DNA of 38,741 nucleotides from Hysterium pulicare CBS 123377 (GCA_000467715.1 AJFK01001075.1:1-38741); one strand, 5' to 3'; positions 12,001 through 22,124 are shown, counted from the stretch's first letter. Notes: generated by a model from the sequence alone, not told the origin. Program-made: numbers and translations.

Positions 12001-14856
12001 ATCACAAGTCCACATACACCGGAGAAGCACGCAGATAAGAAAGCGATACATGAAGCGGAAACGAGATCGAGAAGTCCGTCTTTGCCGGAGGCGGGACTAA
12101 TGGGAGGTACGCCAGCTTCTGAAGGCCCCACAACGAAAGAGAGAACATCTTACTTGTTTCACTCATCGCCTTTTACCCGTGGTTTGATTAATGCTGAATC
12201 TCCATCCGCAGGACCGAGAGCAGCTTCGCGGCAACACCATCTTTCTCCCGAATCATCTCCCGTCCAGCATCACCGAAACCTATCAGGACCTGCCAAGGAG
12301 GTCATCACAACTCCTGATGTGGCAACAAGGGGATTGCCAAAGGAAGAAAGAGTGGTCCACAAGTCAATCTTCGGAGACCCAAGCGAACGCAACGTGGAGC
12401 AGCAATCCTATTCTACGCCAACAAGGCATATTCGATCCCCCAGCGCACAGCTAGACACCATCAAGGAATCCAGTCCTGATGAGTCGCCTCTTCACAAAAA
12501 GGGTCGGGATGTTACAGATGTTGGGGTGCCAGACCGGGGTGTCAAATCTGCAAGACGTACAGAGACACCAAAATCGTTCCACGAGCGCTTAAAGTCTCCT
12601 CCGCCTCACACTCCTACTCCTGTTGGACGTAAGGAAGGCCACGCAGCCCAGACATCTCTGTCAACGGATGAGGTTCTAGCAAAACGACCATGGCCTTATG
12701 TAGACGATGAGAAGGGTCACGAATCAGTTAACATTGATCGGAATATGAGCCTAAGCCCTGCACGACGACTGCCTCACAATCAGCGCACTCCTCCACTCAC
12801 CATTGATCCGGCCAAGCGACGAGAAAGCAGTCCACTCTCCCCGGCAAGCGTTCTGAGTGATCGTTCTGGAGGCAGTCTGACGAGACTGAGAACGCCAGAT
12901 CATCTTCGGCCTCTCAGCGCTGCAAGCAACCGCTCAGCGACTCCCCCTTTGCGAAGAGTTGACCGAAGCGTGTCAGGTGACCTTCGGGCGGCTTCGAGGC
13001 TTGGCGAGGCCAAAGCGCGCGACGCTAAAACATCACAACAACATGCAGACTTCGCGATCCCCGGACCTTCAACCTACGACCCAGTCAGAGACAAGGGCAA
13101 AGGCCGGGCCTCAGACATGGCCGATGTCTATGTAAGTTCTAAATCCATGCGCGATGACCATTTCGATGGATTGCGATAACTAATTGACTTGTGACAGGAG
13201 GCATGGGGCGCGGCCCAAGGTTCGCCGCTTTCGCCTACGCGACCGCCCAGCGTTCGCAAACGTCAAAGCATGCAGCTCATAGATCTCCAAGCACAACTCG
13301 AACAGCTTGCATCGCACAACAGATCGCTTGAGGATGCAAAGAACAAAGCTGAAGAGTCTATGCGAGCAGCCAGCAACCAGCGTGATGTCGACTCTCAAGT
13401 TATCAACGAGGCCATCGATGCACGTGACCACCAAATTCGGGAGAAGGATGTTGAGATCGCCCAGATCCGCGATACTTTGCGCGCATTGCAACAAGAGGTC
13501 GCGAGACTTACGGAACTCAATCAGACACTCACAGATGCCAACGCGCACCTCACTGCCGACACTAACTCCCGATACGCACAGCTTCAAGCAGAAGGCACTC
13601 AAGTTCATGAACAATGGGTAGAATCTTCAAGAGCATTGGAAGAGCTGCGAGCTCAGCACACCCAGTTGACCACTGGAATGGAAGAAGTTGTTCGCCATGA
13701 GATTGCGATGGCCCTCGATGATCGCAATGCGGAAATCCAGCGCCTCAATGCCGAACTTGCGAAAGCTACAGAACAGATCAAGTCTCTGCAGAGACTGATA
13801 CTAGCCTCAAAGGAAGGCGATAGCTTCCTCACTGTCCGCGACGAAGACTACTTTGACAGCGCGTGTCAACAGCTCTGCCAACACGTGCAGCAGTGGGTTC
13901 TTAGATTCTCGAAATTCTCCGATACCCGAGCGTGCCGACTCTCCTCTGATGTCGCCAGTGATCCAAAGCTTGATCCTCAGACCCGGGAAAAGATTGAAAC
14001 GCGTCTAGACAATGCTATCCTCGATGGATCTGACGTGGATATGCTCCTTGCGGATCGCGTGAAGAGACGGGATGTCTTCATGTCTGTAGTCATGACAATG
14101 ATTTGGGAATATGTATTCACTAGATATTTATTTGGCATGGATAGGGAACAGCGGCAGAAGTTGAAGTCGCTGGAGAAGACCTTGTCAGAAGTTGGTAAGT
14201 CATCACTCTCCAAACTTGTTTCACATGTTCATCCTAATCGTGATTTAGGTCCTACTCGAGCAGTTGCTCAGTGGCGAGCTATTACGCTCACTCTACTCTC
14301 GAAACGAGACACCTTCATTCAGCAACGAACCCAAGACACAGAGGCTGTAGTCCACGAGATTTACAGCACTCTTGCCACCCTTCTGCCTCCGCCAGCGCAC
14401 CTTCAAGCCCAAAGTCAGGAGTCTTTGAGAAACGTAATGCGGCTTGCGGTGGAGCTGTCAATTGAAATGCGAACCCAACGAGCAGAATTCATCATGTTAC
14501 CCCCGTTGCAACCTGAATACGACACCAATGGCGATCTAGTCGCAAAGGTCTTCTTCAATGCGTCACTCATGAACGAACGCAGTGGCGAAACGACATCCAA
14601 TGATGAATTGGAGGCGCGCAACGCAGTCGTCAAGATTGTGCTCTTCCCACTCGTCGTCAAGAAAGGCGACGACTTCGGCGAAGGAGAAGATGAAATTGTG
14701 GTCTGTCCAGCACAAGTGCTTGTGGCCAAGCCACCAACGAACAAAAAAGTTGTGAGAGTGTTGAGTGGCGCAATGGATATTGATCGTCCTGATCGATCAG
14801 TAGCGAGTCTAGTGCCGGAGAGCTCTATCATGGATGCTAGCAGCAATGTTATATAG
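1..14856 (+). CDS. lah: Leashin-like giant Woronin-body tether (involucrin repeat protein), 5'-partial
   Basis: The frame is open at base 1 with no credible start, so the gene begins outside the window. Exons are 1-13131, 13198-14194 and 14249-14856 (TAG stop), giving at least 4911 residues. Introns are 66 nt (GTAAGT...GACAG, phase 0) and 54 nt (GTAAGT...TTTAG, branch CCTAATC). Visible order: a Ser/Pro-rich acidic region, an Ala-rich hydrophobic patch near residues 344-362, about 30 Lys-rich units over residues 400-3790, a Ser/Pro-rich linker, a coiled coil around 4402-4583 (starting near RQSMQLIDLQAQLEQL), then a globular domain containing RLDNAILDGSDVD and FTRYLFGMDREQRQKLKSLE. From memory, this architecture and C-terminal domain match Leashin, which anchors Woronin bodies at the septum and is often named involucrin repeat protein. 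In some fungi Leashin is split in two; this would then be the LAH-2 half. The coding call is secure; the Leashin name is probable. Confidence 0.8.
2144..2350 (+). repeat. Tandem 105-bp (35-codon) duplication in the giant gene
   Basis: Two adjacent copies begin at 2144 and 2249. Both encode ESIPLPNY followed by a Glu-rich stretch ending in EQKTDL. The DNA is nearly identical over the first 27 or so bases of each copy and over the EQKTDL part, so this duplication is younger than most of the Lys-rich units. The period is a multiple of three, which preserves the frame. Confidence 0.85.
2998..11370 (+). repeat. Degenerate Trp-led Lys-rich repeat array inside the giant protein
   Basis: Units of the form (E/D)(E/D)EWAxP followed by KKGKKGKKxKK and often SxxTPxxE recur at irregular spacing. 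Clear copies start near 3001, 3241, 3421, 3625, 3826, 4306, 4585, 4759, 5203, 5719, 5932, 6727, 9655, 9865, 10108, 10549, 10757 and 11035. Weaker copies lacking Trp lie near 1230, 1480, 4010, 6180, 7435, 7590, 7735, 8420, 9200, 9470 and 11300. Glu/Pro-rich spacers of roughly 30-170 residues separate them. The reading frame is kept throughout, with varied codons, so most units are old. Confidence 0.9.
7435..7800 (+). repeat. Three-copy AFDW sub-repeat (about 150 bp period)
   Basis: Three units combine LSKKDKKKxK with AFDW(S/F) and a TTPxxEP or PEPEP tail. The AFDW codons lie near 7481, 7628 and 7781, so the spacing is 147 and 153 bp. The units resemble each other more than they resemble the EWAxP units, which suggests a separate later amplification within the array. 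Confidence 0.85.
13132..13197 (+). other. Intron 1 of the giant gene (66 nt)
   Basis: GTAAGT donor and GACAG acceptor with an ACTAATTGAC stretch near the 3' end. Read-through gives a stop at 13177-13179, whereas splicing joins in frame to the conserved coiled-coil exon. Confidence 0.85.
14195..14248 (+). other. Intron 2 of the giant gene (54 nt, in frame, no stop)
   Basis: GTAAGT donor, CCTAATCG branch-like site and TTTAG acceptor. Removal restores the smooth family-like join LSEVGPTRAVAQWRA. The length is divisible by three and the frame is open, so retention would simply add 18 residues. Confidence 0.75.
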
Positions 14857-15345
14857 AAAGCGATTGCATTTTGGTTTCATTTTGGGAGGGATTGGGAGCT
14901 TCTTTGGTCTTTGAGCGGTCATTTGGTCGGAGTTTTGTTACTTTTTAAGTTTGATATCACTTTCTTTTCTTGTTTTCACCTTCTAACGGCCTACCCATTG
15001 GTTCGGCGGATTGCACAGGGGAAATTGGGCATGTATTAAGATAGAATTTGTATAGTTTCTAGCGTAATTATCTATTCATGATACTTCTGTACCTCTAGCA
15101 GCTCTGAGCAAGATGTGCGAGTCGAATTCACGAGCTCTAAAGCAGGGATCAGCGCCTCGGTTCCAGCAGACCCCCAGACCCCGCATTTCCCCCAGACTTC
15201 AAGCTGAAAGGGTTAGTTAAAGGGAGCTGACAGCTCGAGGGAGGCGTAGATATTGTTCGTACGACATCTTTGAAGGTTGCTATCCGCATTCGCTGTTACC
15301 AATCCCTTGTACAACCACCTAATCCGGTACAGTCCTTTGGAGAAA
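14857..15345. other. Intergenic: 3' end of giant gene and SDR promoter
   Basis: The first half is T-rich, as expected for a 3' UTR and polyadenylation region. The second half is presumably the promoter of the short-chain dehydrogenase. I saw no clear TATA box, RNA gene or supported ORF. Confidence 0.6.
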
Positions 15346-16605
15346 ATGCCGATTCGGAGCGAGTGGCAGCTTCAACGCGAAGGTACCCGCTCCCACTACT
15401 CCAACAACAACCACGGAGCAACTGATAATTCTTAGGTATTACTGCCGACACAATCGGTCGCGTCGTTGGCAAGACCCTACTAAATCCAGCTTTGACACTC
15501 CCTCTCGTCCTTCTCGCGCGATACACACAGAAGGGCAATCTTTTGGCAGCTGAACATGGCCAAGCATTCAAGCATCTCAGGGCACTGCTTTACCTGGGCC
15601 TGCTCTCGAAGGTTACCTCGTTCCTCGATAATGCGGTGACGAACAATTGGACGAATGATACTTATGATTGGGAGAAGGAAGTCGTGGTCGTGACTGGGGG
15701 TAGCGATGGAATTGGAGCTATCGTGGTCAAGTTGCTTGCGGAGAGGAATATTAAGGTCGCCGTGCTAGATGTGCAGCCTCTTACATATGAAGGTACCGTC
15801 TATCAACCCTCTTCTTCTTGTCAAGCTTTCTCTAGAAGTCACAACCTCGAAGAAAGAAGCCAAAGCTAACAGACTTTCCTCTCCAGAACCCAACAACGTC
15901 TACTACTTCAAATGCGACTTAGGCGACCCTAAATCCATCACCTCCGCCGCCGAAAGTGTCCGCACCGGCGTCGGTGCTCCTACAATCCTCATAAATAACG
16001 CCGGTCTCGCACGCGGCAAGACGATCCTCGATACCAGCGAAAATGATCTCCGACTCACCTTCAACGTCAACACGCTCTCCCATTACTTCCTCGCGCAACA
16101 ATTCCTGCCATCCATGATCGAGAAGAATCACGGTATGGTAGTGACAGTAGCAAGCTATGCAGCGTATGTAACAGCACCGCAAATGGTAGATTACTGCGCC
16201 TCCAAAGCCGCAGCCCTAGCCTTCCACGAAGGGTTATCCGCCGAACTAGCCACAGTATACAAAGCCCCAAAGGTCAGAACCGTAGTCATGTGCCAGAACT
16301 ACACAAAGACAAAACTTTTCGACGGCTTCGATAGCTCGGATAAACGAGTCTCGTACGCGCTCGAGCCCGAGACTGTAGCTGAGGAGATCGTGAAGGCTGT
16401 GTTGGCGGGCAGGAGTAAGCATGTGTTGTTACCGGTTGCGGGACATTATATTACGAGACAGATTAGGAGCTGGCCGCTTTGGATGCAGTATGGGCTTCGG
16501 AAGAGATTGGAGAGGTTGATGAAGGGGTGGAGAGGTCGGCAGGTTGTTCAGCCTAGTGTGGAGAAGATGGATGAGAGTGGGGTGCTTGTTGGGGAGGAGA
16601 AGTGA
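15346..16605 (+). CDS. Short-chain dehydrogenase/reductase with N-terminal membrane anchor
   Basis: Exons are 15346-15382, 15436-15792 and 15887-16605, giving 370 residues. The introns (53 and 94 nt) have GTACC donors and TTAG or CCAG acceptors; the second carries a GCTAAC branch site. The first exon encodes only 12 complete codons and starts MPIRSEWQLQREG. A hydrophobic segment near residues 25-40 suggests anchoring to the ER or a lipid droplet. The classical SDR signatures are complete: TGGSDGIG (about 99-106) for the NAD(P) site, NNAG (168-171), and catalytic Ser221, Tyr234 and Lys238 in YCASK. The layout resembles the retinol/17-beta-hydroxysteroid dehydrogenase (SDR16C-like) branch, so a lipid-type alcohol or ketone is a reasonable substrate guess. 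The true substrate cannot be read from the sequence. The basic C-terminal tail is probably cytosolic. Confidence 0.88.
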
Positions 16606-16787
16606 GGAAGAAGATATTTTGGTGTTGGAGTTCACGGATTGTGAACGCGTTTTGGAATGTGCTTCAATGGCAAATCTCATGGATTTTCAGGATTTCTTTC
16701 AGCCGTATACTAAAATCATAACATCCCGTCTTTTTTCTTTCTCTCACAATCACCTTCTATTTCTACATCCTACTCAACTCTCATCCC
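16606..16787. other. Short convergent intergenic gap
   Basis: It separates the stop codons of the SDR (+) and the coiled-coil protein (-). It must hold both 3' UTRs and polyadenylation sites in 182 bp. No other signal seen. Confidence 0.6.
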
Positions 16788-17645
16788 TCAAACCCACCCA
16801 TACCCCTTCTCCCACCTCTCCACACTCCCCTCCCGTCTCCTCCGCACCTCCCCTCTTAGCACTTGTCCTACTTCCTCCCTTAAAATCTGTATCTCAGCCC
16901 TCAAATCCATCACTTCCCCCCTATTTCCTCCAGCCTCTTTGACCTCCGCCATACTCGCCATATCCTTCTTCAACTTCTCGACCTCCCGAGACAGAACATA
17001 CACTTCCGCATCCAGCATTTCAACATGCTGCGCTAAGATGGCTGCATTCTCCAACGCTCTAAGACCACGGCATTTGGGGCTTCGTCGAAGAAGATTTTTA
17101 GGCCGGATGTGAGGCGAGAGAGAAGAAGAAGAGTGTTTGAAGATGGGTTTAGGAGGCTGAAGTATTGGTGGGCTTGGTTTGAGAACCTTCGGGGTCTTTC
17201 TTGTTGAGGGTGGGGGAGTTGGCGGAGCTAGATTAAACGTAGGCGGATGATAGGTATGCTTTGATGTTTTCTTGGGACTGAAGAACGTTGAGATGTCTCG
17301 GCGTCGTCGACCACTTATCTCTCTGGCCGCCGGGTTGCTTGTGCGTAGGTTGGGAGGGGGATTCTGGTGCGGGGGGGCTTTGGGGGGTTTGTTATTTGGA
17401 ATTTTTCTGCTGGGGTTGGAGTTGATGGACATCTTCTTCTGGCGATGGGATTGGGGCCTTGGTGCTGGATTTTTCGATTTAAGGTTATGAGTATGAGACA
17501 CATGGTTTCTGGTCTTCGGTGGTGGTGGTGGTGGTGAGGTTTCATGGGGGTGGGAGGAGAAGGATAAGGATGGCTTTTTCTTTGAAAGAAAGGGGTGGGT
17601 TTCTTTGTTGGAGGAGGTGGGAGGTTGTAGATTGGTGTGCCGCAT
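16788..17645 (-). CDS. Unknown Pro/Lys-rich protein with C-terminal coiled coil
   Basis: A single open frame of 285 residues that I do not recognise. Residues 1-190 are low complexity, basic and rich in Pro, Ser, Lys and His, with runs such as SPPPPPPK and GRRRRD. The C-terminal third changes character: from about residue 200 (LENAAILAQHVEMLDAEV) heptad-like Leu/Val spacing continues to about residue 265, predicting a coiled coil. The basic tail and RRRR cluster could serve nuclear targeting. A TTTAAATA element 68 bp upstream of the ATG and the clear heptads argue that it is a real gene. The repetitive N-terminal composition leaves room for a shorter protein or an undetected intron. Confidence 0.6.
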   Translation of the reverse strand: MRHTNLQPPTSSNKETHPFLSKKKPSLSFSSHPHETSPPPPPPKTRNHVSHTHNLKSKNPAPRPQSHRQKKMSINSNPSRKIPNNKPPKAPPHQNPPPNLRTSNPAAREISGRRRRDISTFFSPKKTSKHTYHPPTFNLAPPTPPPSTRKTPKVLKPSPPILQPPKPIFKHSSSSLSPHIRPKNLLRRSPKCRGLRALENAAILAQHVEMLDAEVYVLSREVEKLKKDMASMAEVKEAGGNRGEVMDLRAEIQILREEVGQVLRGEVRRRREGSVERWEKGYGWV

Positions 17646-18123
17646 TTGGATAATGAGAATTTGGCTTTGTGTTGAGGATATTACCGTATGTATGAATGGA
17701 TGATTTGGTCTCTATTTAAAGAACAACATCAATGTCGTCGGTACGCAGCTTGGTTGGTAGTGTCAACATACCTCAGTCTAATTTGAGGAGATGAGGGAAA
17801 AGCATCCAAAGTCCCTTAACTTGATAGATACCCAAGTTTTTTTTAAAGATTTAAAGAACTGAGTGTTGGCAGAGTGCTTTCTCGTTGATGTGAAAGTGCC
17901 TAATTCTGGTTCGAGGGAACAAATGCAAGAGGTATTTGGTGATATCGTTCGGAAAAGTTGTCTCCCATATATCAAGATAGTATAACCTCTATACTTTTCG
18001 AGTAGTCTAGAAATTGATATTATGTACCGCTTACCTTTCCTTCGCTGTATCCTACAGATCACATTTCCATGATATGACAAACACTAGGAGAAAGCCATCT
18101 CGATCGCCCACCGAAGGCCTGTA
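17646..18123. other. Intergenic between two minus-strand genes
   Basis: Contains the promoter of the coiled-coil gene and the 3' flank of the F-box-like gene. The ORF on the minus strand at 17778-18080 has no recognisable features and I treat it as chance. Confidence 0.55.
17713..17720 (-). promoter_or_regulatory. TATA-like element for the coiled-coil gene
   Basis: Reads TTTAAATA on the minus strand, about 68 bp before the ATG at 17645. Position and sequence fit a core promoter; this is inference only. Confidence 0.35.
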
Positions 18124-18918
18124 TCACGTCTTTCTACCTGGAGAAGGAAACTTCAATCTGGTCCCCTGAATTGGCATTAATACCTTAATAATCTTCCGAA
18201 CAACCTCCCTATCAATCAATTGCCAACCAGTATCTCCCTGAGGATTAGCGTAGCCGTAGTAGAGTTTAACCCTCGTAGGAAGTGCCTCTATCAGACTCGT
18301 GAGATAGCCTTTCAACTTCATAGATCCCTCAATAGGAACTGCGCTGAGGCCAGACACACCATGTCCAAAGCGTCGCGTAACAAGTGAAAAGTACACGGTT
18401 TTCAGGCCTCTCATTTCTTTGAAGATCGCGAAGTCTGCTGGCGAGTCTTTCATGTCGCTTCCGCATAGCTCTCGGTCGATAATCCGGGCGCCGAAAGGAA
18501 ACGTGTGAAATTGGCCTGTGGACGGGTCGATCTCGGGGAGCAAGGCTTTGATGAAGGTCAGGTTTGTGATATGGGATGTTGCGAACGAGCCGAATACTCG
18601 GAGGGCGGCGGGGAGGTCGTTGCGGTCGCGGAAGCAGATCCTGAAATTGTTGTGGTTGTAGAATTCCTTGATTGCTTCGTGGTGGATGCGCTTGTTGACT
18701 CGCAGTAAACTGACCGTGAATTTGTGTTCGGCTGCTTCGCGGTTCATGATGTAGTCGCTGGTGGTGAGTGTGATGTGGTAGATATGGAGACGAACTTCTG
18801 TTGGTAGGTCCATGAACCGGAAGTGTGGAGGTGGACATTCTCGTTTGACGAGGACTGGTGTACACTCATTCTGGATGGAGATTGCTTGTAGCGATTCCAC
18901 ATGTTCTGAGGGAGGCAT
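18124..18918 (-). CDS. F-box-like (LPxEVRxxIY) fungal protein, copy A
   Basis: A single exon of 264 residues. Near residue 33 it has FRFMDLPTEVRLHIY, the F-box-like or 2EXR-type start common in large fungal families of unknown function, followed by LLRVNKRIHHEAIKEFYNHN, the usual second conserved block in which a residue stretch next to the fold recurs. Such proteins may act as adaptors in ubiquitin ligases, but many members have never been tested. A paralogue lies about 950 bp upstream on the same strand (19872-20591) and shares both blocks and the C-terminal pattern (I)L(x)PIQGTR against LEPLKGSR. No signal peptide or membrane segment is seen. Confidence 0.75.
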   Translation of the reverse strand: MPPSEHVESLQAISIQNECTPVLVKRECPPPHFRFMDLPTEVRLHIYHITLTTSDYIMNREAAEHKFTVSLLRVNKRIHHEAIKEFYNHNNFRICFRDRNDLPAALRVFGSFATSHITNLTFIKALLPEIDPSTGQFHTFPFGARIIDRELCGSDMKDSPADFAIFKEMRGLKTVYFSLVTRRFGHGVSGLSAVPIEGSMKLKGYLTSLIEALPTRVKLYYGYANPQGDTGWQLIDREVVRKIIKVLMPIQGTRLKFPSPGRKT

Positions 18919-19871
18919 TTTGACCTAGTTTTCGTTGATATGGTAAAGATGGCAAGATGATGGCGAGTTTGAGCAGTGAAAGCCACCTTCACCTTCACCC
19001 AGGCAACGCCAACGTTCCACTTCCCCCTCTCTCACCTCGCGCCGCCCCGCTCTCTAAAACCCCCTCAAAACCAAGAACTCACCTATATAGTTCAATTAAA
19101 TCTTTCGTTCTTCCGCTTAGGTCTTAGAGGACATCTCCTCAATCGGTTCTTCATAAAACCTGCTACGGCACCACAGAGACATTAAATGTGGGTAGGGTGG
19201 GTGTGAACATCTGACGACATACTCATCACCGCAAATATATGTGGATGAAGTGTATGAAGAGCCAAAGTTTAGTGGGTTCGAATCACCGAGAGGGCAGATG
19301 GAGGAATCTAAGATCTAAGCCAATTTTTTTTTTTTCCTTCCCCCCAGCAGAAGTTAGGTGACGAATGAAATGCATGATTTAATAAGACCACTAGAAGAGG
19401 CGTGAGGCAAATTGAGATCATGGAATAGATAGACTGAACAAAAATGCCCCCTCACATGCATGCCACGATCTGGAGTGACCGGAAATGATTACAACGAAGT
19501 GCCCGGAAATTTCTAATGCTAACAAAAGACAAAAGTAAAGACCTCATGTCCGTAGTCCTACTCTAGACAATCTAGATTCAGCTACAGAAGACTAGAGACT
19601 TACTTTAAGCCCAAAAATGTGGATTTTATGAAAGAGAAGGACTCAACAAGATTCACTCTCAATGGAGAGAGAGCATCTAGGAAGACGTGGTCATGCAAGC
19701 AGGAGCACGAATAAAAACCAAACCTGGGGTAACGTTTGGATTCTTGCCGACCGTGGTCAGCCCGTATCATAACCATTACAAAATTGGTGATGTAACCACC
19801 AGCGTCTCACTGCGATACGCCTCCCTTTTCCTATAACTCTTCCTTTGATCTCGCAAGATCCAGCTCTGTAT
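18919..19871. other. Intergenic between the two F-box-like paralogues
   Basis: Holds the promoter of copy A and the 3' flank of copy B. A 12-base T run at about 19324-19335 is followed by C-rich sequence. I looked for a tRNA around a GGGTTCGAATC stretch near 19275 and found no proper T-stem. No supported ORF. Confidence 0.55.
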
Positions 19872-20591
19872 TCAGATTCTCTTAGACTTCTTCCGCTCCC
19901 AACGAGAACCCTTGAGCGGTTCCAAATTCTTCAGAATACGGTTGAAGACCTCCGGTCGGATATTAATCCATCTGTGATCCTCAAATTCAATGTGGTACTT
20001 GATAGCAGTATGCTTTGGGGTTGCTTGAATCAGCTGGGACATCCAGCCATTAAGCGTTATAGAGTAGGACGAGTTGAGCCAACCATGCGTCGCTTTGCAC
20101 ATAACGCCCACTTTTAGCTTCTTCAGATTTGTCATTTGCCCGAGTGCGTCGAAATCGGTCGAGTACTCAGCTACTTCCGTTTCCGGTCGGAGCCTGAAGT
20201 AGTAGCTGAATGATTCGATACGTGCCGTGGCAGCCGGGCCAAAGTCAGCCAGAACTTGGGTAAGACTGGCATATGTGTAGTCGTGTTCAGAGAATCGGTT
20301 GCCGGAATAGAGCTCTTTGGAGGCCTCGTTATAGAATTGGCGGCAAACGAGAAGCATTCCCATGTTGTCATACACACTGCACCATTTCGCTGGTTTTTCA
20401 AAGGGACAGCGCGTATATCGGGCAATAAGGCCTCCTTTCTCCAATAGAAGGATTTTGTAGATTCGTATGCGAAGTTCGCTAGGCAAATCCAGGAAACGGA
20501 ATCCTGTTGAAATTGGGAGTGATGCTCGTACGGCTGGCGATGATGCCGTTCCAAAGCGGGCATTGCTATCATCAGGTTCCTGAAGACACAT
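19872..20591 (-). CDS. F-box-like (LPxELRxxIY) fungal protein, copy B
   Basis: A single exon of 239 residues. The conserved start FRFLDLPSELRIRIYKILL (from about residue 31) is followed by LLVCRQFYNEASKELYSGNRF, so the two family blocks seen in copy A are present in the same order and spacing. The C-terminus (VFNRILKNLEPLKGSRW) also aligns with copy A (VVRKIIKVLMPIQGTRL). The proteins otherwise differ widely, so the duplication is old. Function unknown; a substrate-adaptor role is possible but unproven. The start is the first in-frame ATG before the conserved block. Confidence 0.75.
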   Translation of the reverse strand: MCLQEPDDSNARFGTASSPAVRASLPISTGFRFLDLPSELRIRIYKILLLEKGGLIARYTRCPFEKPAKWCSVYDNMGMLLVCRQFYNEASKELYSGNRFSEHDYTYASLTQVLADFGPAATARIESFSYYFRLRPETEVAEYSTDFDALGQMTNLKKLKVGVMCKATHGWLNSSYSITLNGWMSQLIQATPKHTAIKYHIEFEDHRWINIRPEVFNRILKNLEPLKGSRWERKKSKRI

Positions 20592-21472
20592 TTGAGTGTG
20601 GGAAACGGTTTCGCTCTCATTCTTGACTTACTTTCGCATCAGCTTGAGATTCCGATAGATTGGGAGTAAACAAAGGGTCGGGCTCCATGTTGGCAACCCA
20701 CTAGAACGTGAATGGTTGGATAACAAAGATGAAGTGGCTGTCAATGAAGATTTCAAAGATTCCCGTCAGATAAGAGGGGACTCAACCAATCTTCTAATGT
20801 TTTTCACGTGTCAGTCGTCATGTTCCCAGATACTCAGTATTTCCCCATACTTTAGAACTGGGTTTGGTGTCCTTGAATTGGCTTTCGTGTCCCAAGAGAA
20901 TCGCTTCGTGGGACCCGCGTCAATCCCAAACATCAGGCGAGATGCCTCTCGTGTCTCTTTCGACAATTACATTTCACTTCATTGCAGGAATGCTTTGGCG
21001 AAGTTCGGAAAGTGAAGTTCGCCATCTTTGAGCTAGTGAGAGATCCGAAGATTTCCCGACGCCCGATCACGTGCAGTGGTATCCTTGCCAGATTTCCCCA
21101 ACCCCGGCTTCATCACCAGCAATCTCACCTCGGGGCATTCCTTTCCAACGGCCGCCTCCTTCGCTCTCTGCTGTGCTGCTTACACCAGCAATGCTGAGAA
21201 ACGGATGGCACGATGCGAGCGTTGGAGCAAGCTCCGCCCAGAAAAGTTTCACGCGGACAGTTGATGCTTCCGTCACCAACCAACAACCCGGGGGCATCGG
21301 ACGGCGATGAGAAGATGACCAGACCTGGGCGGTCGGAAATTATCGCGCAGCAACGCTCCCCTGTTAATATACCCGATCTACATTCATCGAAGGCCTTCCC
21401 TGGTAACAGATAGATACCAAGGAGCCTCATCTTGGCGGATCGTCGGAAAGGTCCAGCTGCAATGCCTAGGTA

Positions 21473-21479
21473 TTAGTAA
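21473..21479 (+). promoter_or_regulatory. Yap1/AP-1-type site TTAGTAA upstream of catalase
   Basis: TTAGTAA is the known preferred Yap1 response element in yeast, and related factors control fungal catalases. It lies about 800 bp before the catalase start, so its relevance is uncertain. Confidence 0.35.
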
Positions 21480-22116
21480 CGTCGCGAAATCTGGGCCGTC
21501 GACCCCTATAATCATCGGTGGCCGATTTGACCAACACAGCATTTGTATGGCCGAGGTATCGAGGTTTCCTGCCTGCTGCCAAGTTGAGCCGCTGGGCCAT
21601 TCTGTTTCATTTCTACAAGCTCCACTTTTGCCTTTCGACGTCGCTGTCGTTGTCCAATTGCGAACAACACGATATCGCCGTTTTATTTCTGTCTAAGCCT
21701 CAAATATAGTCGAACTCTCTAGCTCCATGCGTGTTCATCCTTCCCCGTCACATGTCAACCCGGGCATTTGGGATCTTTGTGCCACGAGCACGTTTATTAC
21801 GAAGTACACCAATAGCTTTAGAGATTCAGCAAGGTAAATGTAACGGGGACGTGAACATGCAGCAAACTTTTCGAGCCGCTTCAACCAGTAGTAAATTGGG
21901 CGAATTGAGAAATCACTCGTGGTACCAATGTGGAGACCGCATGCGTGGTCGTGTTTCCTCAGCGCGTTTCCTTCACCAGGTTACCCGCATAGATGATGCT
22001 GTGCTACCCATGGTTGGCCCACATTGGCGCTAGCGTTTCCGTTCTGCCCTTTCCTTCTTCAGTACTTCAAGTGAAGCACGCTGCCCAACGTCCTCTGGTG
22101 GGATGACCGGACCATC

Positions 22117-22124
22117 TGACGTCA
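22117..22124. promoter_or_regulatory. Palindromic CRE (TGACGTCA) upstream of catalase
   Basis: A perfect eight-base CRE, the site for ATF/CREB bZIP factors such as Atf1/AtfA, 153 bp before the catalase ATG. These factors are known to drive catalase genes under stress in fungi. Confidence 0.5.

Noticed and set aside
1-13131. Many short ORFs in other frames of the giant gene, including Lys-rich or Leu-rich peptides
   Set aside because: They are by-products of the repetitive, GAA/AAG-rich coding frame and are not independent genes.
19265-19310. tRNA-like GGGTTCGAATC stretch
   Set aside because: The flanking bases do not form a T-stem and no acceptor or anticodon arm could be folded at the right distance.
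21731-22033. Small plus-strand ORF (about 94 codons from its first ATG) before catalase
   Set aside because: No homology recognised, and it overlaps the likely catalase promoter; too weak to annotate.
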